A DNA stretch of 64,000 nt from Thermomonas brevis (lineage in GTDB: Bacteria > Pseudomonadota > Gammaproteobacteria > Xanthomonadales > Xanthomonadaceae). The position numbers and the translations under genes are program-made. The notes beneath the pieces are model-generated. The model was not told the DNA's origin and ran no database searches. It saw only the letters and a program-made list of their open reading frames with translations. The stretch spans positions 2,232,001 to 2,296,000 of the forward strand of contig NZ_CP060711.1 of NCBI RefSeq assembly GCF_014395425.1. Reading direction: 5' to 3'. Of the stretch, positions 56,235 through 64,000 are shown piece after piece (the stretch's first letter is position 1; each line of letters opens with the position of its first letter).

Positions 56235-58085
56235 ATGAACCAAGCCGCCCTTTCCGCCTTCATCTGGTCGGTTGCCGACCTGCTTCGCGGCGACTACAAG
56301 CAATCCGAATACGGCAAGGTCATCCTGCCATTCACCGTCTTGCGCCGCTTGGATTGCGTGCTGTCGGCCAGCAGGGCAAAGGTGCTGGCCGAGAAAGCCA
56401 AGCGCGAGGCCTCCGGTGTCGATCCACATCCGTTTCTGCTGCGCGTCAGCGAAAGCAAAGCCTTCTACAACACTGCGCCATCGGATTTGCCGAAGTTGCT
56501 GGGCGATCAGGACAACCTTGCGCAGAACCTCGCGGCTTACTTGCATGCCTTCTCGCCCGATGCCCGCGATATCTTCGAACGCTTCGAGTTCCAAACCCAG
56601 ATCGACCGCCTCGCCAAAGCCGGCCTGCTTTATCTCGTCACCGAAAAGTTCGCCAATATCGACCTGCACCCGCAGCGTGTGGACAACGCGAAAATGGGGC
56701 ATGTGTTCGAGGAGCTGATCCGCAAGTTCGCCGAAATCAGCAATGAAACCGCCGGTGAGCACTTCACCCCGCGCGAAGTCATCAAGCTGATGGTCAACCT
56801 CATCTTCATCGAGGACGACGAAGTGCTGTCGCCCGGCAACGCCGTCATACGCACCCTGTACGACCCCACTGCCGGCACCGGCGGCATGTTGAGCGTGGGC
56901 GCGGAGCACTTGGCCGAACACAACCCGCAAGCCAGGCTCACCCTGCACGGGCAGGAACTCAACCCCGAGTCCTATGCCATCTGCAAGGCGGACATGCTGA
57001 TTCGCGGGCAGGAGGTGAGCAACATCACCTTCGGCAACACCCTCAGCGACGACGGCCACGCCCGCCAACACTTCGACTACATGCTCTCCAATCCGCCGTT
57101 TGGCGTGGAATGGAAGAAAGTGGAAAAGGACGTGCGCCGCGAGCATGAAGAACGCGGCTTCGATGGCCGTTTCGGCCCCGGCCTGCCGCGTGTCAGTGAC
57201 GGCTCCATGCTGTTCCTGCTGCACCTTGTCAGCAAAATGTCACCCGTCATCAATGGCGAAGGTGGCAGCCGCATCGGCATCGTCCTCAACGGTTCACCGC
57301 TGTTCACCGGCGGCGCGGGTGGCGGCGAAAGCGAAATCCGCCGCTACCTGCTGGAAAACGACTTGGTGGAAGCCATCATCGGCTTACCCACCGACATGTT
57401 CTACAACACCAGCATCGCCACCTATGTGTGGATACTGAGCAACAAGAAGAAAGAAGACCGCCAAGGACAGGTGCAACTGATTGATGCCAGCAGCTTCTGG
57501 CAAAAAATGCGCAAGAGCTTGGGCAGCAAACGCAAGGAATTGAGCGAAGCCCACATCGCCACCATCACCCGCCTGTTCGGCAGCTTCACCGAGGCGCACA
57601 TGGTCACGGTGCTTGCCGCCGATGGCCAGCCACTAGGCGAACCCATGCTGGTCACTGGCACCGATGATTTGCCCACACCACCACCGGACGGGCAACTCAA
57701 ACGCATCCCCATCAGCCGCATCTTCGACAACCGCGAATTTGGCTACACCACCATCACCGTCGAACGTCCGCTGCGCGACGATGCCGGCAACGTCGTGCTG
57801 TTCGAAAAAGGCAAACAGAAAGGCAAGCCGCAACCGGACACTCGCCTGCGCGACACCGAAAGCGTGCCGCTGGGCGTGGACATTGCCGGCTATTTCGAAC
57901 GCGAGGTTCTGCCCCATGCGCCGGATGCGTGGATCGACGAAAGCAAAAGCAAGGTCGGCTACGAAATCCCCTTCAACCGCCATTTCTACGTGTTCCAACC
58001 GCCACGCGCGTTGGAGGACATCGACGCCGAACTGAAAACCGTATCGACCAACATCATGAAGATGCTGGAGGCATTGGCCGAATGA
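56235..58085 (+). CDS. hsdM: Type I restriction-modification methyltransferase subunit HsdM
   Basis: N6-adenine methyltransferase subunit, 616 aa, which with HsdS methylates the recognition site. The N-terminal helical HsdM_N domain (about 1-150: [25 protein letters not shown]) is followed by the catalytic domain. The SAM-binding motif is DPTAGTGG (about 210-217) and the NPPF motif is in [11 protein letters not shown] (about 286). The C-terminal arm has FLLHLVSKM and [19 protein letters not shown]. The start is ATG 56235 with an AGAGG site; a TTG one codon upstream is possible. It overlaps the next gene by ATGA. Confidence 0.97.
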   Translation: MNQAALSAFIWSVADLLRGDYKQSEYGKVILPFTVLRRLDCVLSASRAKVLAEKAKREASGVDPHPFLLRVSESKAFYNTAPSDLPKLLGDQDNLAQNLAAYLHAFSPDARDIFERFEFQTQIDRLAKAGLLYLVTEKFANIDLHPQRVDNAKMGHVFEELIRKFAEISNETAGEHFTPREVIKLMVNLIFIEDDEVLSPGNAVIRTLYDPTAGTGGMLSVGAEHLAEHNPQARLTLHGQELNPESYAICKADMLIRGQEVSNITFGNTLSDDGHARQHFDYMLSNPPFGVEWKKVEKDVRREHEERGFDGRFGPGLPRVSDGSMLFLLHLVSKMSPVINGEGGSRIGIVLNGSPLFTGGAGGGESEIRRYLLENDLVEAIIGLPTDMFYNTSIATYVWILSNKKKEDRQGQVQLIDASSFWQKMRKSLGSKRKELSEAHIATITRLFGSFTEAHMVTVLAADGQPLGEPMLVTGTDDLPTPPPDGQLKRIPISRIFDNREFGYTTITVERPLRDDAGNVVLFEKGKQKGKPQPDTRLRDTESVPLGVDIAGYFEREVLPHAPDAWIDESKSKVGYEIPFNRHFYVFQPPRALEDIDAELKTVSTNIMKMLEALAE

Positions 58086-59953
58086 ACGCCCTGCCCATCG
58101 ACTATCTGAACATTCTCAACACGCTGGACGAGAACGAGCGCCTGGAGGCCAAGCGCGGCAGCGAGATCGGCCCGTCCGTGCTGGAAACCATCTGCGCCTT
58201 CGCCAATGAACCAGGCTTGCAGGGTGGCACGCTGCTGCTGGGCATCGTGCGTGATGAGTCGGACATGTTTTCGCCATATGTGCCCGAAGGCGTCGAACAG
58301 CCCGACATGCTCAGCGCCAATCTCGCCACGCAGTGCCGCGAGCAGTTCAACCTGCCGGTGCGCGTGCAGATTTCCAACGAGCAGGCCGGCAGCAAGACGG
58401 TTCTGGTCGTCACCGTGCCGGAAGCGCAGCCGGGCGACAAACCCATCTTCATCAAGTCGCGCGGCCTGCCCAAGGGCGCGTTCCGCCGCGTCGGCAGCAC
58501 CGACCAGCAATGCACCGAAGACGATTTGCTGACGCTGTACCAGGGCCGGCAGGTCGAAAGCTACGACTACACCGTGTTGCCCGATACCACGCTGGCCGAC
58601 CTTGCACCGGAAGCCATCGAGGATTACCGCAAAGTGCGCGCCGAGGCCAATACCGATGCCGAGGAACTGCGCTGGAGCGACGCGGACTTGCTTGAATCGC
58701 TGGGCTGCACGCGCCGCCATCAAGGTGTGCTGGCACCAACCGTGGCTGGCCTGCTGCTGTTCGGCAAGCCGCAAGCCTTGCGCCGCGTGTTTCCGATGAC
58801 CCGCGTGGACTACATCCGCGTGCCCGGCAAGGAGTGGGTGCCCGACCCGGAACGCCGTTTTGATTCATTGGAAATCCGCGACTACCTGTTCCGCGCCATC
58901 CGCCGTTCGCTGGCGGCAGTGCTGGACGATCTGCCCAAAGCCTTCGGTCTGGCCGAAGGAGATGCGCAGCGCACCGACAAACCGCTGATCCCGCAGCGGG
59001 TATTGCGCGAAGGCATCGTCAACGCGCTGATGCACCGCAGCTACCGCAGCCATGCGCCAATCCAGATCATCCGCTATTCCAACCGCATCGAAATCCGCAA
59101 CCCTGGCCATTCGTTGAAGTCGCCGGAGCACCTGGGCGAACCCGGCTCGGAACCACGCAACCCGCGCATCGCGTCGGTGCTGCTGGATACACGCTTTGCC
59201 GAAACCAAGGGCAGCGGCATCCGGGTAATGCGCGAGATGATGGTCGCCGCCGGGTTGGAACCGCCGCTGTTCGAGTCCACGCGCAGCACCGACAGCTTCG
59301 TGGCGCGCTACTACTTCCAGCACTTCCTGGGCGAGGAGGCCATCCAGTGGTTGAGCCGCTTCCGCGACCTGCACCTGAGCGACGAGGAAGCCCGCGCGCT
59401 GGTGGCCGCCCGTGAGCAGGGCGCCATAGACAACGCCATGTACCGTGAACTGAACCGGGTGGACACGCTGGCGGCCAGCGGCTCCCTGCGCCGCCTGCGC
59501 GATGCCGGCCTGCTGGAGCAGAAGGGGCGTGGCTCCAGCACCTACTACCTGCCTACCGGGAGGTTGCTAGGCAGTGACGGGCACTCCACCTTGTCTAGCA
59601 ACCCCGAGGAGGCTTATCTAGCAAGCTCGGGCGGCTTGTCTAGCAACCCCCCGGCCTTGTCTGGCAACTCCCAGTGGCTGGCCTTGCCACCGGAGTTGCA
59701 GGACATGGTGACGAATCTGGGGCAGCGGGCCGCGCCGGACAAGATCCGGGAGGCCATCATCCGCCTATGCCAGTACCGCCCGTGGCAGGCCTCCGATCTG
59801 GCGGAACTGTTTGGCCGCAACCCGGCCTATCTGGGCACGCAATACCTGCGCCCGTTGGTCAGCGCCGGTGCGCTGACCTACACGATTCCGGAGCAGCCGA
59901 ACCACCCGCATCAGGCATATCGCGCCGAGGAAGGCGCGGAGGCCGCCGAATGA
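58082..59953 (+). CDS. AlbA_2/ATPase (RloA- or RecG-like regulator) gene embedded in the hsd operon
   Basis: A 623-aa protein with three parts. An N-terminal AlbA_2/Schlafen-type putative DNA- or RNA-binding domain comes first (about 14-150: [33 protein letters not shown]). A GHKL-like ATPase region follows (about 300-410: [30 protein letters not shown]). C-terminal winged-helix segments are at about 420-500 and 545-615. The two are joined by a Ser/Gly/Asn linker containing the TCTAGCAA repeat cluster. It overlaps hsdM and hsdS by 4 bp each, so it is made with the restriction enzyme. Proteins of this type recur in type I loci; their role (regulation, alleviation or extra defence) is unsettled. 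Confidence 0.88.
   Translation: MNALPIDYLNILNTLDENERLEAKRGSEIGPSVLETICAFANEPGLQGGTLLLGIVRDESDMFSPYVPEGVEQPDMLSANLATQCREQFNLPVRVQISNEQAGSKTVLVVTVPEAQPGDKPIFIKSRGLPKGAFRRVGSTDQQCTEDDLLTLYQGRQVESYDYTVLPDTTLADLAPEAIEDYRKVRAEANTDAEELRWSDADLLESLGCTRRHQGVLAPTVAGLLLFGKPQALRRVFPMTRVDYIRVPGKEWVPDPERRFDSLEIRDYLFRAIRRSLAAVLDDLPKAFGLAEGDAQRTDKPLIPQRVLREGIVNALMHRSYRSHAPIQIIRYSNRIEIRNPGHSLKSPEHLGEPGSEPRNPRIASVLLDTRFAETKGSGIRVMREMMVAAGLEPPLFESTRSTDSFVARYYFQHFLGEEAIQWLSRFRDLHLSDEEARALVAAREQGAIDNAMYRELNRVDTLAASGSLRRLRDAGLLEQKGRGSSTYYLPTGRLLGSDGHSTLSSNPEEAYLASSGGLSSNPPALSGNSQWLALPPELQDMVTNLGQRAAPDKIREAIIRLCQYRPWQASDLAELFGRNPAYLGTQYLRPLVSAGALTYTIPEQPNHPHQAYRAEEGAEAAE
59563..59667. repeat. Cluster of TCTAGCAA octamer repeats
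   Basis: TCTAGCAA occurs at 59594, 59617 and 59639, with the variant TCTGGCAA at 59660. The inverted GTTGCTAG lies at 59563-59570. Direct copies are spaced 23, 22 and 21 bp. The second copy is read in a different frame from the others, so the repeat exists at DNA level. Confidence 0.7.
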
Positions 59954-61278
59954 CCTTGCCGCGTTATCCCGACTACAAGGACAGCGGCGTACCGTGGCTG
60001 GGGGAGGTGCCGGGGCATTGGGAATCCGTGCCTGCCCGGCGCTTATTCGGCGAAAAACGCGAACCTGCATTGGACGATGATGAGCAGCTTTCGGCAACAC
60101 AGCGTTATGGCGTGATTCCACAGCGCATGTTCATGGAGACCGCAGATCAAAAGGTTGTCTTGGCACTTGCAGGCACTGGCAACTTCAAACATGTGGAAGT
60201 GGATGATTTCGTCATCAGCCTGCGCAGCTTTCAAGGAGGTATCGAATGGAGCGCTCATGCAGGCTGCGTTAGTCCTGCTTATACGGTGCTGCGTGCAGTG
60301 CGGCCAATCCACTCACGCTATTGGGCGTACTTACTGAAAAGCTCTGCGTACATTGATGCGTTGCAGACGGTCATCGTCGGTATTCGTGAAGGCAAGAACA
60401 TCACCTACTCGCAATTTGGTGGCTTGCCGGTTCCGGTTCCTTCACCGGAAGAACAAACTACCATCGCCTGTTTCCTCGACCACGAAACCGCCAAGATCGA
60501 CGCGCTCATCGCCGAGCAGGAAACGCTGCTGGCGCTGCTGGCGGAGAAGCGCCAAGCCACCATTTCCCATGCCGTCACGCGCGGCCTGAACCCAAACGTG
60601 GCAATGAAGGATTCGGGAATTGCGTGGCTGGGAGAAGTGCCGGGGCATTGGGAAGTGCTGCAATTGCGTCGCGTTGTGCCGCAGTTTGAGCAAGGCTGGA
60701 GTCCTGAGTGTGAAGCGCGACCCGTTGAAGATGGTGAATGGGGGGTACTGAAAGCCGGTTGCCTGAACGGTGGTGTCTTCAATGCAGGCGAAAACAAGGC
60801 GCTCCCCTCAACACTGGAGCCACGTGAACAACTCGAAGTGCGTCACGGCGACGTACTGATGTCTCGCGCAAGCGGTTCGCCGAAGCTGATTGGCTCCGTT
60901 GCGTGCGTGGAAAACCCACAACCACGACTGATGCTGTCAGACAAGATTTTCCGATTGGTACTCGACGACGATATCTCGGGAAAATTCTTCGGACTGGCGA
61001 TGAGTTCCATTTCGTTACGTGCGCAAATCGAACAGGCGATTGGTGGAGCGGAAGGCTTGGCAAACAACTTGCCACAAGCAAGTATCAAAGAGTTCTGGCT
61101 TGCGCTTCCGCTGATTGATGAGCAACAGCAAATCGTCGAATTTCTGGATGCGGAAACCGCCAAGCTGGATGCACTGAAAGCCGAAGCACAGCGCGGCATC
61201 GAGTTGCTCAAGGAACGCCGCAACGCGCTGATTGCCGCAGCGGTAACAGGCAAGATCGACGTGAGGAACGCCGCATGA
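59950..61278 (+). CDS. hsdS: Type I restriction-modification specificity subunit HsdS
   Basis: A 442-aa subunit that sets the recognition sequence. Two target-recognition domains lie at about 25-165 and 235-375. Each is introduced by KDSG(V/I)(P/A)WLGEVPGHWE (residues 10 and 220) and followed by a long conserved helix (FLDHETAKIDALIAEQETLL; FLDAETAKLDALKAEAQRG). The helices space the two DNA half-sites. The TRD-encoding DNA is visibly less GC-rich than the flanks, usual for horizontally exchanged TRDs. The start ATG overlaps the preceding stop, and the stop overlaps hsdR. Confidence 0.95.
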   Translation: MTLPRYPDYKDSGVPWLGEVPGHWESVPARRLFGEKREPALDDDEQLSATQRYGVIPQRMFMETADQKVVLALAGTGNFKHVEVDDFVISLRSFQGGIEWSAHAGCVSPAYTVLRAVRPIHSRYWAYLLKSSAYIDALQTVIVGIREGKNITYSQFGGLPVPVPSPEEQTTIACFLDHETAKIDALIAEQETLLALLAEKRQATISHAVTRGLNPNVAMKDSGIAWLGEVPGHWEVLQLRRVVPQFEQGWSPECEARPVEDGEWGVLKAGCLNGGVFNAGENKALPSTLEPREQLEVRHGDVLMSRASGSPKLIGSVACVENPQPRLMLSDKIFRLVLDDDISGKFFGLAMSSISLRAQIEQAIGGAEGLANNLPQASIKEFWLALPLIDEQQQIVEFLDAETAKLDALKAEAQRGIELLKERRNALIAAAVTGKIDVRNAA

Positions 61279-64000
61279 ACCTGCACCGCGAAGACGCCTT
61301 CGAGACCGACATCTGCCAAGCCCTGCACGCACAAGGCTGGCTGTACGACGGCCTTGGCGACGCCCGCAACTTCGACCGCACCCTGGGCCTGTACCTGCCA
61401 GACTTGCTGGCGTGGGTTCAAGCCACCCAGCCTGACGCATGGGCAGCGCTGCAAACCTCCTTTGGCACAAGTACCGCACAACGCCTTGGCGAACGCTTGC
61501 GCAAGCTGCTGGACGAACGCGGCACGCTGGAAGTGCTGCGCCGTGGGCTGGACATAGTGGGTTTGCGCAAACCGCTGCAATTGGTACAGTTCAAGCCTGC
61601 GTTCGGCCTCAACCCGGAGTTGCAGCAGCGCTACGCCGCCAACCGCCTGCGCGTGGTGCGGCAGGTGACGCATTCACCCAACAACCCCGGTGAAGAATTG
61701 GACTTGGTGCTGTTCGTCAACGGCATTGCCGTTGCCACGGCGGAGCTGAAATCCGACTTCACCCAGAACGTCGCCGAGGCCGTTGACCAATACCGCCGCA
61801 ACCGCCACCCGCAGCCGAAAGGCGGCAAGCCGGAGCCGCTATTGTCCTTCCCCGGTGGCGCGCTGGTGCATTTTGCGGTGAGCCAGAGCGAAGTACAGAT
61901 GGCAACAAAACTGGAAGGTGCAGCCACGCGCTTCTTGCCGTTCAACAAGAGCAATGCCGGCGGCGCGGGCAACGCGCCCAACCCGGCGGGTTATGCCACC
62001 AGCTATTTGTGGGAAGAGGTGTGGCAGCGCGATTCGTGGTTGCAGGTGCTTGGCCGCTACCTGATTGGCAAGCGTGACGACCGCAAGCAGTTGGTCGGCT
62101 GGATTTTCCCGCGCCACCACCAGCTCGATGCCACGCGCAAACTTGTTGCCGATGTGCTCGACAAGGGGCCGGGGCAGAAGTATCTGATCCAGCATTCCGC
62201 CGGCAGCGGCAAGACCAACTCCATTGCATGGACAGCGCATTTTTTGAGTGAGCTGCACGACGCGCAGGACAACAAGCTGTTCGACAGCGTGCTGGTGGTC
62301 AGCGACCGCACGGTGCTGGATACGCAGTTGCAGGAGGCCATTTTCGACGCGCAACGCACCACGGGCGTGGTGGCTGCGCTCACCCGCGAACATGGCAGCA
62401 AGAGCAACCAACTCAAGGAGGCGCTGGAGGCGGGGAAGAAGATCATCGTCTGCACCATCCAGACCTTCCCGGCAGCGATGAAGGCGGCAGAAGACCTCGC
62501 CGCCACCGAAGGCAAACGCTTTGCCGTGATTGCCGACGAGGCACACAGCTCGCAGACCGGCGAGGCATCGGCCAAGCTCAAGCAACTGCTCAGTGCCGAG
62601 GAATTGGCCGCACTGAAAGACGGCGGGCAGATTGACACCGAAACCTTGCTGGCCGCGCAAATGGATGCGCGCGTGGGCGGCAGCAAAGGGCTTACCTATA
62701 TCGCCTTTACCGCCACGCCCAAGGGCAAGACGCTGGAATTGTTCGGCGTGAAAGGTCAGGACGGAAAGCCACACCCGTTCCATGTGTATTCGATGCGACA
62801 GGCCATCGAAGAAGGCTTCATCCTCGACGTGTTGAAGAACTACACACCGTATGACCTGGCGTTCAAGCTGGCCCGCGATGGCGAGGAGTTCGACGAGAAA
62901 ACCGTTGACCGCAACGAAGCGACAAAACGGCTCATGCAGTGGGTGCGCCTGCACCCGCACAACATTGCCAGCAAGGTGCAGATTGTCGTAGAGCACTACC
63001 GCGAGAACGTGCAGCCGCTATTGAGCGGCAAGGCCAAGGCAATGGTGGTAGTGAGCAGCCGTTTGGAGGCGGTGCGCTGGCAGAAGGCCATTCGCGCCTA
63101 CATCGAACGACAGAACTACCCACTGGGCGTGCTGGTGGCGTTTTCCGGCGAGGTGGAAGATGCCGAGAGTTTCCCCGATGCGGTGAGCGAAACCAGCGCC
63201 GCACTCAACCCCGGCTTGAAGGGCAGGGACATCCGCGATGCGTTCAAGAGCGAGCACTACCACCTGCTGCTGGTAGCTAACAAATTCCAGACCGGCTTCG
63301 ACCAGCCCTTGCTATGCGGCATGTACGTGGACAAGAAGCTGGCAGACATTCAGGCCGTGCAAACGCTGTCGCGCCTGAACCGCGCTTACCCGGGCAAGGA
63401 CACCACCTACATTCTCGACTTCGTAAACAACCCGGCGGACATCCTCACCAGCTTCAAGACGTATTACGAAACCGCCGAACTGGCCGCCACCACCGACCCG
63501 AATTTGGTTCTGGATTTGCGCGCAAAACTCGATGCAGCCGGCTATTACGATGATTTCGAGGTGCAGGCCGTCACCAAAGTGGTGGTCAACCCGGAGGGCA
63601 AAGCCAGCGAATTGAGTCGCGCCATTGCACCGGTGGCCGACCGCATTCTCAAGCGTTATGCGGAGGCAAAAAGGCTGCGGGACGAATCCGGCGATGAGGC
63701 TGTCACCAAGACGGCAAAAGAGCGCCTTGAACAGATCACCTTGTTCAAGGCGGACATGGAATCTTTCGTGCGCATGTATGCCTTCCTGTCGCAGATTTTC
63801 GACTACGGCAATACCGACATCGAAAAACGCTTCCTGTTCTACAAGCATCTTTTGCCGCTGCTGGACTTCCGCCGCGACATTGAGCAGATTGACCTCGGAC
63901 AAGTGGTGCTGACCCATCACGCCTTGAAACGCGGCGATGGGAAAATCCTGAGTCTTGCCAGTGGCGAAGCCGAAAAGCTGGAGCCGATGACCGGCGTAGG
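61275..64000 (+). CDS. hsdR: Type I restriction subunit HsdR (partial, 3' end beyond window)
   Basis: Endonuclease/translocase; 908 codons are visible and the 3' end is beyond the right edge. The start ATG overlaps the hsdS stop. The nuclease domain shows Asp143 and E157-x-K159 in EELDLVLF and TAELKSDF, an intact PD-ExK centre. The motor has Walker A SAGSGKT (Lys about 313), DEAH box ADEAHSS (about 421-424), FTATPKGKTLELFG, and the second RecA lobe with QTGFDQPLLCGMYVDK and QTLSRLNRAYPGK. No frameshift was seen, so restriction is probably active if the missing end is intact. Confidence 0.96.
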   Translation, partial: MNLHREDAFETDICQALHAQGWLYDGLGDARNFDRTLGLYLPDLLAWVQATQPDAWAALQTSFGTSTAQRLGERLRKLLDERGTLEVLRRGLDIVGLRKPLQLVQFKPAFGLNPELQQRYAANRLRVVRQVTHSPNNPGEELDLVLFVNGIAVATAELKSDFTQNVAEAVDQYRRNRHPQPKGGKPEPLLSFPGGALVHFAVSQSEVQMATKLEGAATRFLPFNKSNAGGAGNAPNPAGYATSYLWEEVWQRDSWLQVLGRYLIGKRDDRKQLVGWIFPRHHQLDATRKLVADVLDKGPGQKYLIQHSAGSGKTNSIAWTAHFLSELHDAQDNKLFDSVLVVSDRTVLDTQLQEAIFDAQRTTGVVAALTREHGSKSNQLKEALEAGKKIIVCTIQTFPAAMKAAEDLAATEGKRFAVIADEAHSSQTGEASAKLKQLLSAEELAALKDGGQIDTETLLAAQMDARVGGSKGLTYIAFTATPKGKTLELFGVKGQDGKPHPFHVYSMRQAIEEGFILDVLKNYTPYDLAFKLARDGEEFDEKTVDRNEATKRLMQWVRLHPHNIASKVQIVVEHYRENVQPLLSGKAKAMVVVSSRLEAVRWQKAIRAYIERQNYPLGVLVAFSGEVEDAESFPDAVSETSAALNPGLKGRDIRDAFKSEHYHLLLVANKFQTGFDQPLLCGMYVDKKLADIQAVQTLSRLNRAYPGKDTTYILDFVNNPADILTSFKTYYETAELAATTDPNLVLDLRAKLDAAGYYDDFEVQAVTKVVVNPEGKASELSRAIAPVADRILKRYAEAKRLRDESGDEAVTKTAKERLEQITLFKADMESFVRMYAFLSQIFDYGNTDIEKRFLFYKHLLPLLDFRRDIEQIDLGQVVLTHHALKRGDGKILSLASGEAEKLEPMTGV

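Noticed and set aside
59563..59667. The octamer cluster considered as a CRISPR-like array
   Set aside because: Repeats are only 8 bp, spacing is about 22 bp, and the region is within a continuous coding frame.

Overview
The window reads as a high-GC (roughly 68-70% by eye) chromosomal segment of a gammaproteobacterium, most likely family Lysobacteraceae/Xanthomonadaceae (Lysobacter, Luteimonas, Thermomonas or a relative). The clearest pointer is a type II secretion cluster in the Xps order E-F-G-H-I-J-K-L-M-N-D, with an XpsN-type protein and no GspC. The pepA-holC-valS and lptF-lptG neighbourhoods and the dispersed palindromic repeats fit the same group. Genus assignment is inference.

Layout. 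(1) 1-4900, minus strand: a MacAB-like tripartite ABC efflux operon (adaptor, a 72-aa orphan, ATPase, two FtsX permeases, the last cut by the window edge). It has a consensus sigma-54 promoter and a tandem palindromic upstream site. (2) 4905-14700: glmS, deoA, cdd, an EAL protein, a bestrophin-family protein, a YdeP-like molybdoenzyme with fdhD, a ferritin-like protein and CsbD. (3) 14770-20270: a double-BON protein, btuB behind a cobalamin riboswitch, TfoX-C/fRMsr, TMEM175 and bioD. (4) 20270-28190: two copies of a structured repeat, an RND pump operon with a TetR-type operator, a PlpD-like patatin autotransporter, and a phasin with PhaR-like operator repeats. (5) 28190-42870: rppH, tRNA-Met, valS-holC-pepA, lptF-lptG, an RDD protein, xerD, a lipoprotein DsbC and purL. 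(6) 42930-55180: the complete-looking type II secretion operon, translationally coupled into two GT2-like genes. (7) 55300-64000: pyrF, then a type I restriction-modification operon (hsdM, an AlbA_2/ATPase gene, hsdS, hsdR cut by the right edge).

Functional links. Most of the window is conserved housekeeping: peptidoglycan and LPS export, pyrimidine and purine metabolism, tRNA charging and chromosome resolution. Accessory parts are the efflux systems, the secretion machinery, the patatin protein and the restriction system. The restriction genes stand out by less extreme GC, most clearly in the specificity subunit.

The most unusual signals are regulatory or structural: the sigma-54 promoter with two 12-bp palindromes 21 bp apart; the orphan 72-aa protein in that operon with a duplicated APHFR(W/I)S motif; the repeat pair at 20.3-20.6 kb whose hairpin arms covary; and a cluster of TCTAGCAA repeats inside the gene between hsdM and hsdS that do not follow the reading frame. 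No CRISPR array, insertion sequence, prophage or rRNA gene was seen.
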